Positions 34,108-42,887 of a stretch of 64,000 nucleotides of DNA are shown piece by piece. Location of the stretch: contig NZ_LMOR01000001.1 in the NCBI RefSeq assembly GCF_001424225.1, forward strand, positions 731,234 through 795,233. The letters run 5' to 3'. Every line of letters starts with the position of its first letter. Position 1 is the first letter of the stretch. This DNA is from Microbacterium sp. Leaf151 (GTDB lineage Bacteria; Actinomycetota; Actinomycetes; Actinomycetales; Microbacteriaceae). The translations under genes were made by a program, and so were the position numbers. The notes under the pieces are model-generated. The model saw only the letters and a list, made by a program, of their open reading frames with translations, ran no database searches and was not told where the DNA came from.

Positions 34108-37100
34108 GTGGACTGCAATCCGACGACCCCCCGTCGCGTCGGGCGTTCCGCGATCGCCGCAGCGGCGATCGCGACGGTGCTGGCAACGACCTTCGTGGTC
34201 GCGCCGGCGAACGCCGCCAACACCGACATCGGCTACCCGACGTTCTCGGGAAGCCCGACCCCCGTCCCCGACACGGGAGTGACCTACACCCCCGGTAACC
34301 AGCTGCAGAGGATCTTCGACGCCGATCTCGCCGCCGGCGCGGGCTCGAGTGCGTCGAGCGACTTCTGGATGGACGAGATGCTCGCGCGCACCGGCGACGC
34401 GGGAAGCTTCGGCGACAACAACCAGTGGTTGTTCACGCGCGGACGCGCCGCATTCATGAAGGAGCACAACCCCGGAGTCCTCGGCTTCGGCGGTCAGCTC
34501 GCGTACTGGGAGTCCATCGACGGGCGTTCCGGCTACACGATCACCGCACGGGTCGGCGGGAACGACGTCGGGCTGACCGAGGACGTCTCGCAGCGCAAGC
34601 AGACGCCCAGCTACTGGCGCAGCGTCCACCGTGGCGGCGGCATCGAGGTCGTGCAGACGAAGTTCATCACCGATGCCAACGTGCTGGTGACCAACCTCGA
34701 CGTGCGCTCCACGGGCGGGGCGGTCGACGTCGAGCTCGTGGCATCCTCCCCCTATGCGCTGACCGCCGAGGGCGACGAACTGGTCGGCCACGTTCAGGCG
34801 CTGAACGACCTCACGAAGCTGTCGCCCCGTTTCTCGGGTGACGGGTTCGCCCCCGCGGGCGAGACACTCACTCGCACGCTGTCGGTGCCCGCCGGGGGCT
34901 CGGCCACCGCGAAGGTGCAGCTCGGCCTCGTCACCGACGAGATCGCCGCCTCCCGTACCGACTATGACGCGACCCGGGCCCAGTCCGCGGGTGAGGCGTA
35001 CACCGCGCACGTCACCGCGTACAACAAGTGGTGGGCCGACAACGTGCCCTACCTCGACACCCCCGAAGACAACATCGACAAGACGCTCTACTACCGCTGG
35101 TGGCTGATGCGATACAACTTCCTCGACGCCGACATGCCGGGCAACACCTACCAGTTCCCGGTCGCAATGGAGGGTGTGCTCGGGTACAACAACTCGATCG
35201 TGCTCACCACGGGCATGTTCATCGACGACCTGAAGTACTTCCGCGACCCCATCTACTCGTACGGTCCGTGGGTCTCGACGGGCGAGACGAGCAAGAGCTA
35301 CAAGTTCGTCGACAATCCCGGCGACCCCGCCAACTGGTCGAACAGCTACACCCAGTACATCTCCGAAGCCGCGTTGCGCTCCTACCAGCTGCACGGCGGG
35401 CCGACCGCGATCGCGAAGAACCTCGCCGAGTACGCCGAGGACGACGTGAAGGGTCTCGTCGACGCCTACGACTTCAACAAGAACGGCCTGATCGAATACA
35501 ACTGGGGCGCGATGACGGGCAACGACGCGGATGCCGTGTCGTTCCACTGGAAGGGCGGCTACCAGGACCGCACCGAGAACGCGTACCTCTACTCCAACGC
35601 CCTCGCCGCGGCCGAGGCGTACCGCACGGCCGGCGACACCGCCAAGGCCGACGAGATGCAGGCGTTCGCGGAGAACATCAAGACCCAGGTCATGAAGGTC
35701 CTGTGGAACCCGGACCGCAAGCTCCTCGAGCACGCGATGGCGAACAACGGCGAGCACGTGCCGTGGAAGGAGATCAACAACTACTACCCGTTCTCGGTGG
35801 GCCTGGTGCCCAAGCCCGGCGACGCGGACTACAACGACGATTACGTCGAGGCGCTGCGCCTGTTCGCCGACGACAAGCAGTACCCGATCTTCCCCTTCTA
35901 CACCGCGAACCAGGCCGACCAGGCGGCGTACAACGCCACCGGCGGCCAGGGCAGCAACAACTTTTCGGTCATCAACTCCACGGTGACCTTCCGGATGCTG
36001 TCGAAGGTGCTGCGCGACTACCCCACCGACGCGATCGACGCCGAGTGGTACAAGAAGCTGCTGTATTGGAACGCGTGGTCGCACTACCAGAACGGCGGCG
36101 ACAACCGTCTGCCCGACCAGAACGAGTTCTGGGCGAACGGTTCCGCCGACCCCCAGAAGATCGACTACCGCTCTTGGATCCACCACACGATCCTCGGTGC
36201 GACGAACTTCACCATGATCGAGGACGCCATGGGTGTGCGCACCCGCAGCGACGCCAAGATCGAGCTCGACCCGATCGACATCGGCTGGGATCACTTCACC
36301 GCGAACAACATCCGCTACCGCGACCGCGACCTGACGGTCACCTGGGACGCCCCCGGTGGCGAGCGGCACTACGGCGACGACGTGCCCGAGGGATACTCCG
36401 TCTTCCTCGACGGCACGCTCGCCTTCACCGTCGACAAGCTGTCGCACGTGGTCTACGACCCCGCCAGCGGCACCGTCGAGGTCGTCGAGGGTGACGCGAA
36501 GGTCACCACCGCCGCGGCATCCGCGGTGAAGGCCCCGCAGGACGTGCGCTTCGCGGATGACGCCCGCGTCGTGGACCTGTTCGCCAAGGCGGGCGCCGAC
36601 GTGCGCACCGAGAGCACCGGCAGCGCCAACCTCGCCACCTCCGCGACCGCGTCGTTCTCGGCCGCGGGCCGCGAGCCCGCCGGCGCCGTCAACGGCACGA
36701 CGATCAACGAGCCCTTCTGGGGCACCGCGGGTTCGCCGAACGCCAAGGACTCCCTGACCGTCGAGCTCGGCGGTGAGAAGACGTTCGACGACGTCCGCAC
36801 GTATTTCTACGACAGCTCTTCCACGGCCACGGCGGCCGGCTACGCCGAGCCCTCGGTGTACACCCTCGAGGTGCGCCGGAACGGCCAGTGGTCGACGATC
36901 CCGCAGCAGGCTCGCACCCCCGCCTACCCGCGGGCCAACTACAACCACGTGCAGTTCCCGGAGGTCACCGGCGACGCCGTGCGCCTCACGGCGACGCACG
37001 CCGCGGGCGCCAAGACGGGGGTGAAGGAACTGCAGGTGTTCTCCACGGGCATCGCCGCTCCGGCATCCACGAACCAGGCACCACTGGTCACGGCGTGGCA

Positions 37101-39594
37101 GGACAGGCAGGCCTCGGCCGGCGGGTCGGCGGCCCTCGTCGGCACGGTCAAGGACGACGGTCTGCCCGGCGGCGAGCTCAGCGCGCGCTGGAGCGTGGTG
37201 AGCGCCCCCGAGGATGCGACGGTTCTCTTCGACGATGCCGCGGCGGCCTCCACCACCGCTCGCTTCTCCGCGAAGGGCGAGTACGTGCTGCGGCTGTCGG
37301 CGACCGACGGCGAGCAGACCTCTGAGACCGATGTGACGGTGCAGGGAGACGTGGCGACCCAGGGCGCCAACGTCGCACCCGCCGCGACTGCGACCGCCTC
37401 GTTCACCGCGGGATGGAACAAGGTCGGTGCGGTCAACGACGGCAAGATCCTCTACAACGGCGGCGCCAGCACCGACGTCTGGGGCACCTGGGCCGGCGGA
37501 GACAACCCCGCCACCCGATGGGTGCAGTACGACTGGAACGAACCGCAGCGCGTGTCGGGTGTCGAGATGAACTTCTGGTCCGACCAGGGCGACCCCGCGT
37601 CGAACCAGGGCGTGAACGTCCCGAGCGCATGGAAGGTGCAGTACTGGGACGGAGCCGCGTGGGCGGACGTGCCGGCCGCGTCGGAGTACACCCTCGAGCG
37701 GAGCGCGCCCAACACCGTTACTTTCGGTGCCGTGACGACGACGCGCGTGCGCGCCACGCTCTCGGCCACCGGCTCGGGGTCGACGTTCGCCGGCGTGGCC
37801 GTCAGCGAATGGAAGGTCTTCGCCGACGCCCCCGTCTCGATCGAACCCATCGACGTGCGCACCGCCGTGGGCACGAAGCCGGAGCTCCCGGCGACGGTGG
37901 ATGCCACGTTCTCGGACGGCAGCCACGCCGACCTCGCGGTCACGTGGGCCGAGGTCACCGACGCGCAGGTCGCCGGCGAGGGGAGCTTCCCCCTCTCGGG
38001 CATCGTCCCGGGCTCGCCGGTCGCCGCCAAGGCCACGGTGTGGGTGCGGGCGACGCCTCCCGGCCAGATCAACCAGGTGGATGCCGTGACCACGCGCACC
38101 CTGCCGGGTGTCGCGCCGGTGCTGCCCGAGACCGTGGGCGTGCTGTTCAACGACGGCTCGCGCCAGGACCTCCCGGTCACGTGGAACGCGGTGGACGCCG
38201 CGTCCTACGCATCGCCGGGCACGTTCACCGTGGAAGGAACGGTGCAGAGCGATCTGCCCGGCACCAAGGCCGCCTCGGCCGCGGTGACCGTCGACGGCGG
38301 AAGCACCGACACGAAGGCGCCGACCGTGGCGCTGCAGGTGTCGCCGGCCGCCCCCGGGTCGGGCTGGTACACCCAGGCGGTCACGGTGAACGTCACCGCC
38401 ACCGACGACCGGGATCCCGCTCCCCGCGTCGAGGTGCGCGTCGGTCAGGGCGAATGGACGGCCTACACCGCCGCGGTGTCGGTGAGCGATGACGGGTCGC
38501 ACGTCGTGCAGGCACGGGCGACCGACGCGGCGGGCAACACGTCGCCGGTGGCGGCGCAGACCGTGCGCATCGACACCACGGCTCCGGCCCTCGAGGTCAC
38601 GGCCGACGCGGTCTCGCGCACGGTCAAGGCGACCGCGACGGACGCCGGTTCGGGAGTCGCCTCGATCGAGTACCGGCTGAACGGCGGCGTCTGGTCGACC
38701 CTGTCCGGCACCGTGCTCGTCGGGCTCGACGAGACGAAGGTCGAGGTGCGGGCCACCGACAAGGCGGGCAAGGTCTCCGCGGTCGTCGAGAAGACGGTGC
38801 CGAAGGCCGACGGCACGCAGAAGCGCAACGTCGCCCTGCTCGCGACGCCCACGGCATCCGGAACCGCCGGATGGAACAGGGTGACCGGCCTGAACGACGA
38901 CGTGCAGCCCACCGCATCGGGCGACGTCACGCCGAACGACAACCCCAACGTGTGGGGAGTGTGGCCGGCCGTCACCGACCAGTGGGTGCAGTACGACTGG
39001 AAGGAGCCGGTGCGCATCGGCGAGCTGGGCGTGTACTTCGTGTCGAACATCGACGCGCAGGGCCTCGGCATCGACGTCCCCGCCGCCTGGAAGGCCGAGT
39101 ACTGGGATGCCGCGACCAACGCGTGGGTCCCGGTGAAGAACGCGGGGGCGTACGGCACCGCGAAGGACACCTACAACGCGGTCTCGTTCGAGCCGGTGAC
39201 CACGACGAAGCTCCGTCTCGCGCTCGACCCGGTCGGTACCGAGCAGGGCAAGGGCAGCGTCGGCATCAAGGAATGGCAGGTGTGGGAGGCTCCCGAGGCG
39301 TCGGCACCCGCTCTCGACGTCGCCGTGAGCGCGGCCAGTCGAGCCATCGCGGGGAAGGCGTACGTGATCGTGACCGCGAAGAACACCGACGACGTCCCCG
39401 TCGATCTCGTCTTCACCAGCGCCTACGGGACGAAGACGGTGAAGGACGTCCAGCCCGGAAAGACGGTGAGCGCGTCGTTCAACTCGCGGGCGGCGAGCAT
39501 CCCTGCGGGAGTCGCCACGGTGACGGCGAGTGCCACGGTCGGCGACGCGCCGGTCACCGAGACGTTCGACGCACCGTACGGCGCACTGAACTGA
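34108..39594 (+). CDS. Large secreted glycoside hydrolase, GH121-like (HypBA2-like beta-L-arabinobiosidase)
   Basis: A 1828-residue exported protein. Signal peptide about 1-37 (ending VVAPANA). A catalytic region of about 800 residues looks like an (alpha/alpha)6 barrel of the GH63/MGH1-like fold: DTPEDNIDKTLYYRWWLMR, FPVAMEGVLGYNN, GLIEYNWGAMTGND, RTENAYLYSNALAAAEAYR. Then F5/8-type modules (about 830-970, 1090-1240, 1570-1730), two Big_4-like Ig repeats (about 1245-1390), OmpL47-like repeats (about 1400-1560) and the shared C-terminal domain (1735-1828). GH121 is assigned from length, fold and synteny with GH127, ABC, LacI and GH43 genes as in Bifidobacterium longum. No sortase motif. Confidence 0.7.
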   Translation: MDCNPTTPRRVGRSAIAAAAIATVLATTFVVAPANAANTDIGYPTFSGSPTPVPDTGVTYTPGNQLQRIFDADLAAGAGSSASSDFWMDEMLARTGDAGSFGDNNQWLFTRGRAAFMKEHNPGVLGFGGQLAYWESIDGRSGYTITARVGGNDVGLTEDVSQRKQTPSYWRSVHRGGGIEVVQTKFITDANVLVTNLDVRSTGGAVDVELVASSPYALTAEGDELVGHVQALNDLTKLSPRFSGDGFAPAGETLTRTLSVPAGGSATAKVQLGLVTDEIAASRTDYDATRAQSAGEAYTAHVTAYNKWWADNVPYLDTPEDNIDKTLYYRWWLMRYNFLDADMPGNTYQFPVAMEGVLGYNNSIVLTTGMFIDDLKYFRDPIYSYGPWVSTGETSKSYKFVDNPGDPANWSNSYTQYISEAALRSYQLHGGPTAIAKNLAEYAEDDVKGLVDAYDFNKNGLIEYNWGAMTGNDADAVSFHWKGGYQDRTENAYLYSNALAAAEAYRTAGDTAKADEMQAFAENIKTQVMKVLWNPDRKLLEHAMANNGEHVPWKEINNYYPFSVGLVPKPGDADYNDDYVEALRLFADDKQYPIFPFYTANQADQAAYNATGGQGSNNFSVINSTVTFRMLSKVLRDYPTDAIDAEWYKKLLYWNAWSHYQNGGDNRLPDQNEFWANGSADPQKIDYRSWIHHTILGATNFTMIEDAMGVRTRSDAKIELDPIDIGWDHFTANNIRYRDRDLTVTWDAPGGERHYGDDVPEGYSVFLDGTLAFTVDKLSHVVYDPASGTVEVVEGDAKVTTAAASAVKAPQDVRFADDARVVDLFAKAGADVRTESTGSANLATSATASFSAAGREPAGAVNGTTINEPFWGTAGSPNAKDSLTVELGGEKTFDDVRTYFYDSSSTATAAGYAEPSVYTLEVRRNGQWSTIPQQARTPAYPRANYNHVQFPEVTGDAVRLTATHAAGAKTGVKELQVFSTGIAAPASTNQAPLVTAWQDRQASAGGSAALVGTVKDDGLPGGELSARWSVVSAPEDATVLFDDAAAASTTARFSAKGEYVLRLSATDGEQTSETDVTVQGDVATQGANVAPAATATASFTAGWNKVGAVNDGKILYNGGASTDVWGTWAGGDNPATRWVQYDWNEPQRVSGVEMNFWSDQGDPASNQGVNVPSAWKVQYWDGAAWADVPAASEYTLERSAPNTVTFGAVTTTRVRATLSATGSGSTFAGVAVSEWKVFADAPVSIEPIDVRTAVGTKPELPATVDATFSDGSHADLAVTWAEVTDAQVAGEGSFPLSGIVPGSPVAAKATVWVRATPPGQINQVDAVTTRTLPGVAPVLPETVGVLFNDGSRQDLPVTWNAVDAASYASPGTFTVEGTVQSDLPGTKAASAAVTVDGGSTDTKAPTVALQVSPAAPGSGWYTQAVTVNVTATDDRDPAPRVEVRVGQGEWTAYTAAVSVSDDGSHVVQARATDAAGNTSPVAAQTVRIDTTAPALEVTADAVSRTVKATATDAGSGVASIEYRLNGGVWSTLSGTVLVGLDETKVEVRATDKAGKVSAVVEKTVPKADGTQKRNVALLATPTASGTAGWNRVTGLNDDVQPTASGDVTPNDNPNVWGVWPAVTDQWVQYDWKEPVRIGELGVYFVSNIDAQGLGIDVPAAWKAEYWDAATNAWVPVKNAGAYGTAKDTYNAVSFEPVTTTKLRLALDPVGTEQGKGSVGIKEWQVWEAPEASAPALDVAVSAASRAIAGKAYVIVTAKNTDDVPVDLVFTSAYGTKTVKDVQPGKTVSASFNSRAASIPAGVATVTASATVGDAPVTETFDAPYGALN

Positions 39595-39599
39595 CGGGA

Positions 39600-39636
39600 G
39601 GGGAACGGGGGTGGGTTCGTCCCATCCCCGTTCCCC
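39600..39636 (+). terminator. Terminator after the GH121-like gene
   Basis: Arms GGGGAACGGGGGTGGG and CCCATCCCCGTTCCCC, one G-T pair, loop TTCGT, starting five bases past the stop. Confidence 0.85.
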
Positions 39637-39767
39637 CTCGTTCCGATCGCGAGCCACAGCCCCTCCTTTCCCTCTCCCTCCCGGATGCCCGCGCCCGACT
39701 CGCGCGGAGCGCCCTGGAGAGGAGCACCACTCCAGACCCCGACGCGACTTCCCCTCGAAGGAACCTC

Positions 39768-42700
39768 ATGACCAGACACACCGCTCGTCGGCTCCTGTCG
39801 GCATCCGCCGCCGCGAGCCTCGTGGCAGGCCTCCTGGCGCTGGCACCCGTCAGTCCCGCGGCCGCCCTTCCCAACCCCCTGCTCGGCGACGGATCGGTGT
39901 ACTCCGCCGACCCGGCCACCCTCGTCGTCGACGACACGCTGTACGTCTACGCCGGCCGCGACGAAGCGGGCCCCACGACGAACGACTTCATCATGAACGA
40001 GTGGCAATCGTTCTCGACCACCGATGTCGAGGGCGGGCAGTGGGAGAACCACCCGGCGCTGATGCGGCCGGAGCAGGTGTTCTCGTGGGCGACCCCCGGG
40101 CGCGCCTACGCGGGCCAGGTCGTGCAGGGCGGCGACGACCGTTTCTACTGGTACGTGCCCGTGCACGAGGCCGGGAGCACCTCGGTCGATCCGTTCGGCA
40201 TCGGTATCGCGGTGTCCGACACTCCCTCGGGCCCGTGGACCGACTACGCCGGTGGTCCGATCGTGTCGCAGAAGATCCTGGGCAACGACGCCCACAACAT
40301 CGACCCCACCGTGTACGTCGCCGACGACGGTCGCGTGTGGATGTACTGGGGCAGCTTCAGCCGCCTGTTCGGTGTCGAACTGGCATCCGACATGAAGACC
40401 CTCGTCGGCACGCCGACCGAGATCCGCAGCGGTGTCGACGGGTTCTTCGAGGCCGCCTGGCTGTTCGAGCGCAACGACACGTACTACCTGGCCTACGCGG
40501 CGAACACCGCGGGCCCCGACAGCTGGTGCACCCCCGCGGTGTACCACGCGTGCATCGCCTACTCCACGGCGCCGACGCCGATGGGTCCGTGGACCTCGCA
40601 AGGCCGCGTGCTCGCGCCGGTGTCGTCGACAACGAGCCACCCCGCCATCACCGAGTTCAAGGGCGAGTGGTACATGGCGTACCACACCGCCGATGCGGTC
40701 GGCGGGAACCACTTCCGCCGCTCGGTCGCCGTCGACAAGGTCGAGTGGGACGACTCGGTCACACCCGCGCGGATGAAGCCGGTCGTCACCACGCCGGTCC
40801 GCGACGACGACGCGACCCCGTCGCAGAACGTGGCGCCGTGGGCGACGGCATCCGCCTCCAACGAGCCGATCCCGGTGCAGTACTGGATCGCGGCGCTCAA
40901 CGACGGCATCGTCCGTCCGAACCCGCTGCCGCCGGACATGTGGGGCTCCTACGGGGCGGACCGCCCCGCGAGCCAGTGGGTGCAGTACGACTGGGCCGAA
41001 CCGGTACGCGTCGATCGCTCGTCGATCCAGTTCTGGAGCGACCGCGAGCCCGGGACCGGAGACGGCGTCTCGGCCCCTGCATCCTGGTCGCTGCAGTACT
41101 GGGACCAGGGTCGCTGGAACGACGTGCGGAACCCCAGTGGCTACCCCACGACGGTGCGGCAGATGCACGAGGTGACCTTCACCCCGGTGACGACGACACG
41201 CCTGCGGGCCGTGATGAACGCCGCCCCCGGCAAAGCCACGCCCGTGAAGTACTCGGCCCTCGCTGTCGAGGAGTGGTCGGTCGGGACCGTCGCCGCCGAC
41301 GGCTTCGAGCCGGCCACCACCCGCACGCTGGTGGGTGAGGCGCCCGAACTGCCCGAGACCGTCGCGCTCGTCTACGGCGCCGACCGCGTGGCCGCGCCCG
41401 TGAAGTGGGATGCCGTCGACCCCGCGTCGTACGCGACGACCGGCACCTTCACGGTCGCCGGTACCGCGCAGGGCTACGCCGCCGGGCGCGTCGAGGCGAC
41501 CGTGACGGTCGTCGGAGCCGACACCTCGCCGGACACCGTCGCCCCGGAGGTCGGCATCGAACTGCGCGGACCGAAGGGTGCCGGCGATTGGTACGTCGGG
41601 CCCGTGACCGCGCGGGTCACCGCCACCGACGACCGCGATGTGCGCTCGCGCATCTCGGTGGGGATCGACGGCGGGGCCCTGACGGACACCGCCGACGTGC
41701 GCCGCGTCGACACCGTCGTGGCCGTCGACGGCTCACACACGGTGATCGCGCGGGCGACGGATGCCGCCGGCAACTCCTCGGCCGACGCCACGGCCGCGTT
41801 CCGTATCGATGCGACGGCCCCTCGGGTGACCGCGCAGCTCGACGCCACCGCGCGCACCGTGTCGGCGACGGCGACCGACGGAGGCTCCGGTCTCGCCGGG
41901 CTCGAGTACGCGATCGACGAGTCCGCCGCCTGGAAGCCGCTCACGGGGGCCGTGTCGGCGCCCAGCGTGGAGCGCCACGTCGTCTTCGTGCGGGCGACGG
42001 ATGCGGCGGGCAACGTCTCGACGCCGACGGCGACCACCATCCCGCGTTCGCCCGACGCGCCGTTGACCGGCAACGTGGCGCGCTTCGCGACCCCGACCGC
42101 GTCGTCGGCCTCGGGGTGGGCGCCCGTCGACAACGTCATCGACGGGTCGACCACGACCGGCTGGGGCACCTGGCCCCGGGTCGGGGAGCAGTGGGTGCAG
42201 CTCAGCTGGGATCGCCCGGTACGGCTCGATCGCGCGGGTGTCCAGTTCGGCCGGGACGCCGCCGACAGCGCGAACGCCGGACTCATCCCGCCCCGGTCGT
42301 GGGTGCTGCAGTACCGCGACGCCGCCGGCGCCTGGCATGACGTCGACACCGACGACACGTACGCCCGGTCATCGGACGCGGTGAACGAGGTCGCCTTCGC
42401 CGCGGTCGAGACGACCGCTCTGCGCGCGCTCATGCAGTCGTGGGGCGCCCAGGAGGGTCAGGGCTCCGCCGCGATCCAGGAGTTCGAGGCGTGGGCCGCC
42501 GAGGCGCCCGCTCCGACGCTGGTGATCGAGTCGTCGGCCTCGACGCGGATGATCGCGGGCAAGGCGTACGTGATCGCGACGGCGAAGAACAGCGATGACG
42601 TGGCCGTCGATCTGGTCTTCACCAGTGCGTACGGGACCAAGACGGTCACGGGCGTGCAGCCGGGGAAGACGGTGAGTGCGTCGTTCACCTCGAGGAAGTC

Positions 42701-42800
42701 GTCGATACCCGCGGGAGCGGTCACGGTGGCGGCCATTGCCACCGTCGACGGCGCGCAGGTCACCGAGACCTTCGAGGCATCGTACGGCGCCCAGAACTGA
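39768..42800 (+). CDS. Secreted GH43 glycosidase with accessory modules (HypAA-like alpha-L-arabinofuranosidase)
   Basis: A 1010-residue exported enzyme. Signal about 1-33. The five-bladed GH43 domain (about 37-350) shows all three acidic residues: base Asp48 in YSADPATLV, Asp179 in AHNIDPTVYV and acid Glu228 in GFFEAAW. Then an F5/8-type module (about 360-505), a Big_4-like repeat (about 508-580), OmpL47-like repeats (about 585-760), another F5/8-type module (about 765-910) and the shared C-terminal domain (917-1010). In the Bifidobacterium locus the partner GH43_22 enzyme removes the terminal alpha-1,3-arabinofuranose from extensin tetra-arabinosides. ATG 39768 follows GAAGGAAC. Confidence 0.88.
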   Translation: MTRHTARRLLSASAAASLVAGLLALAPVSPAAALPNPLLGDGSVYSADPATLVVDDTLYVYAGRDEAGPTTNDFIMNEWQSFSTTDVEGGQWENHPALMRPEQVFSWATPGRAYAGQVVQGGDDRFYWYVPVHEAGSTSVDPFGIGIAVSDTPSGPWTDYAGGPIVSQKILGNDAHNIDPTVYVADDGRVWMYWGSFSRLFGVELASDMKTLVGTPTEIRSGVDGFFEAAWLFERNDTYYLAYAANTAGPDSWCTPAVYHACIAYSTAPTPMGPWTSQGRVLAPVSSTTSHPAITEFKGEWYMAYHTADAVGGNHFRRSVAVDKVEWDDSVTPARMKPVVTTPVRDDDATPSQNVAPWATASASNEPIPVQYWIAALNDGIVRPNPLPPDMWGSYGADRPASQWVQYDWAEPVRVDRSSIQFWSDREPGTGDGVSAPASWSLQYWDQGRWNDVRNPSGYPTTVRQMHEVTFTPVTTTRLRAVMNAAPGKATPVKYSALAVEEWSVGTVAADGFEPATTRTLVGEAPELPETVALVYGADRVAAPVKWDAVDPASYATTGTFTVAGTAQGYAAGRVEATVTVVGADTSPDTVAPEVGIELRGPKGAGDWYVGPVTARVTATDDRDVRSRISVGIDGGALTDTADVRRVDTVVAVDGSHTVIARATDAAGNSSADATAAFRIDATAPRVTAQLDATARTVSATATDGGSGLAGLEYAIDESAAWKPLTGAVSAPSVERHVVFVRATDAAGNVSTPTATTIPRSPDAPLTGNVARFATPTASSASGWAPVDNVIDGSTTTGWGTWPRVGEQWVQLSWDRPVRLDRAGVQFGRDAADSANAGLIPPRSWVLQYRDAAGAWHDVDTDDTYARSSDAVNEVAFAAVETTALRALMQSWGAQEGQGSAAIQEFEAWAAEAPAPTLVIESSASTRMIAGKAYVIATAKNSDDVAVDLVFTSAYGTKTVTGVQPGKTVSASFTSRKSSIPAGAVTVAAIATVDGAQVTETFEASYGAQN

Positions 42801-42806
42801 CGTCTC

Positions 42807-42838
42807 GGGAAGGGGGCGGGTCCGCCCGCCCCCTTCCC
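42807..42838 (+). terminator. Terminator after the GH43 gene
   Basis: Perfect 14-base arms GGGAAGGGGGCGGG and CCCGCCCCCTTCCC, loop TCCG, six bases past the stop at 42800. Confidence 0.85.
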
Positions 42839-42887
42839 TCCCCGACACGAATCCCCCGATCCGCTCGATGAAGAGAAGAGACCTCCC

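Noticed and set aside
33940..39657. A very long minus-strand open frame of about 1900 codons opposite the GH121-like gene
   Set aside because: High-GC shadow: Arg/Val/Gly-rich translation with no domains, no ribosome site, and the plus strand has a signal peptide, recognisable modules and normal composition.
39423..41168. Minus-strand open frame of 581 codons opposite the GH43 gene
   Set aside because: His/Arg/Gly/Val-rich low-complexity translation; the plus strand carries the GH43 catalytic residues.
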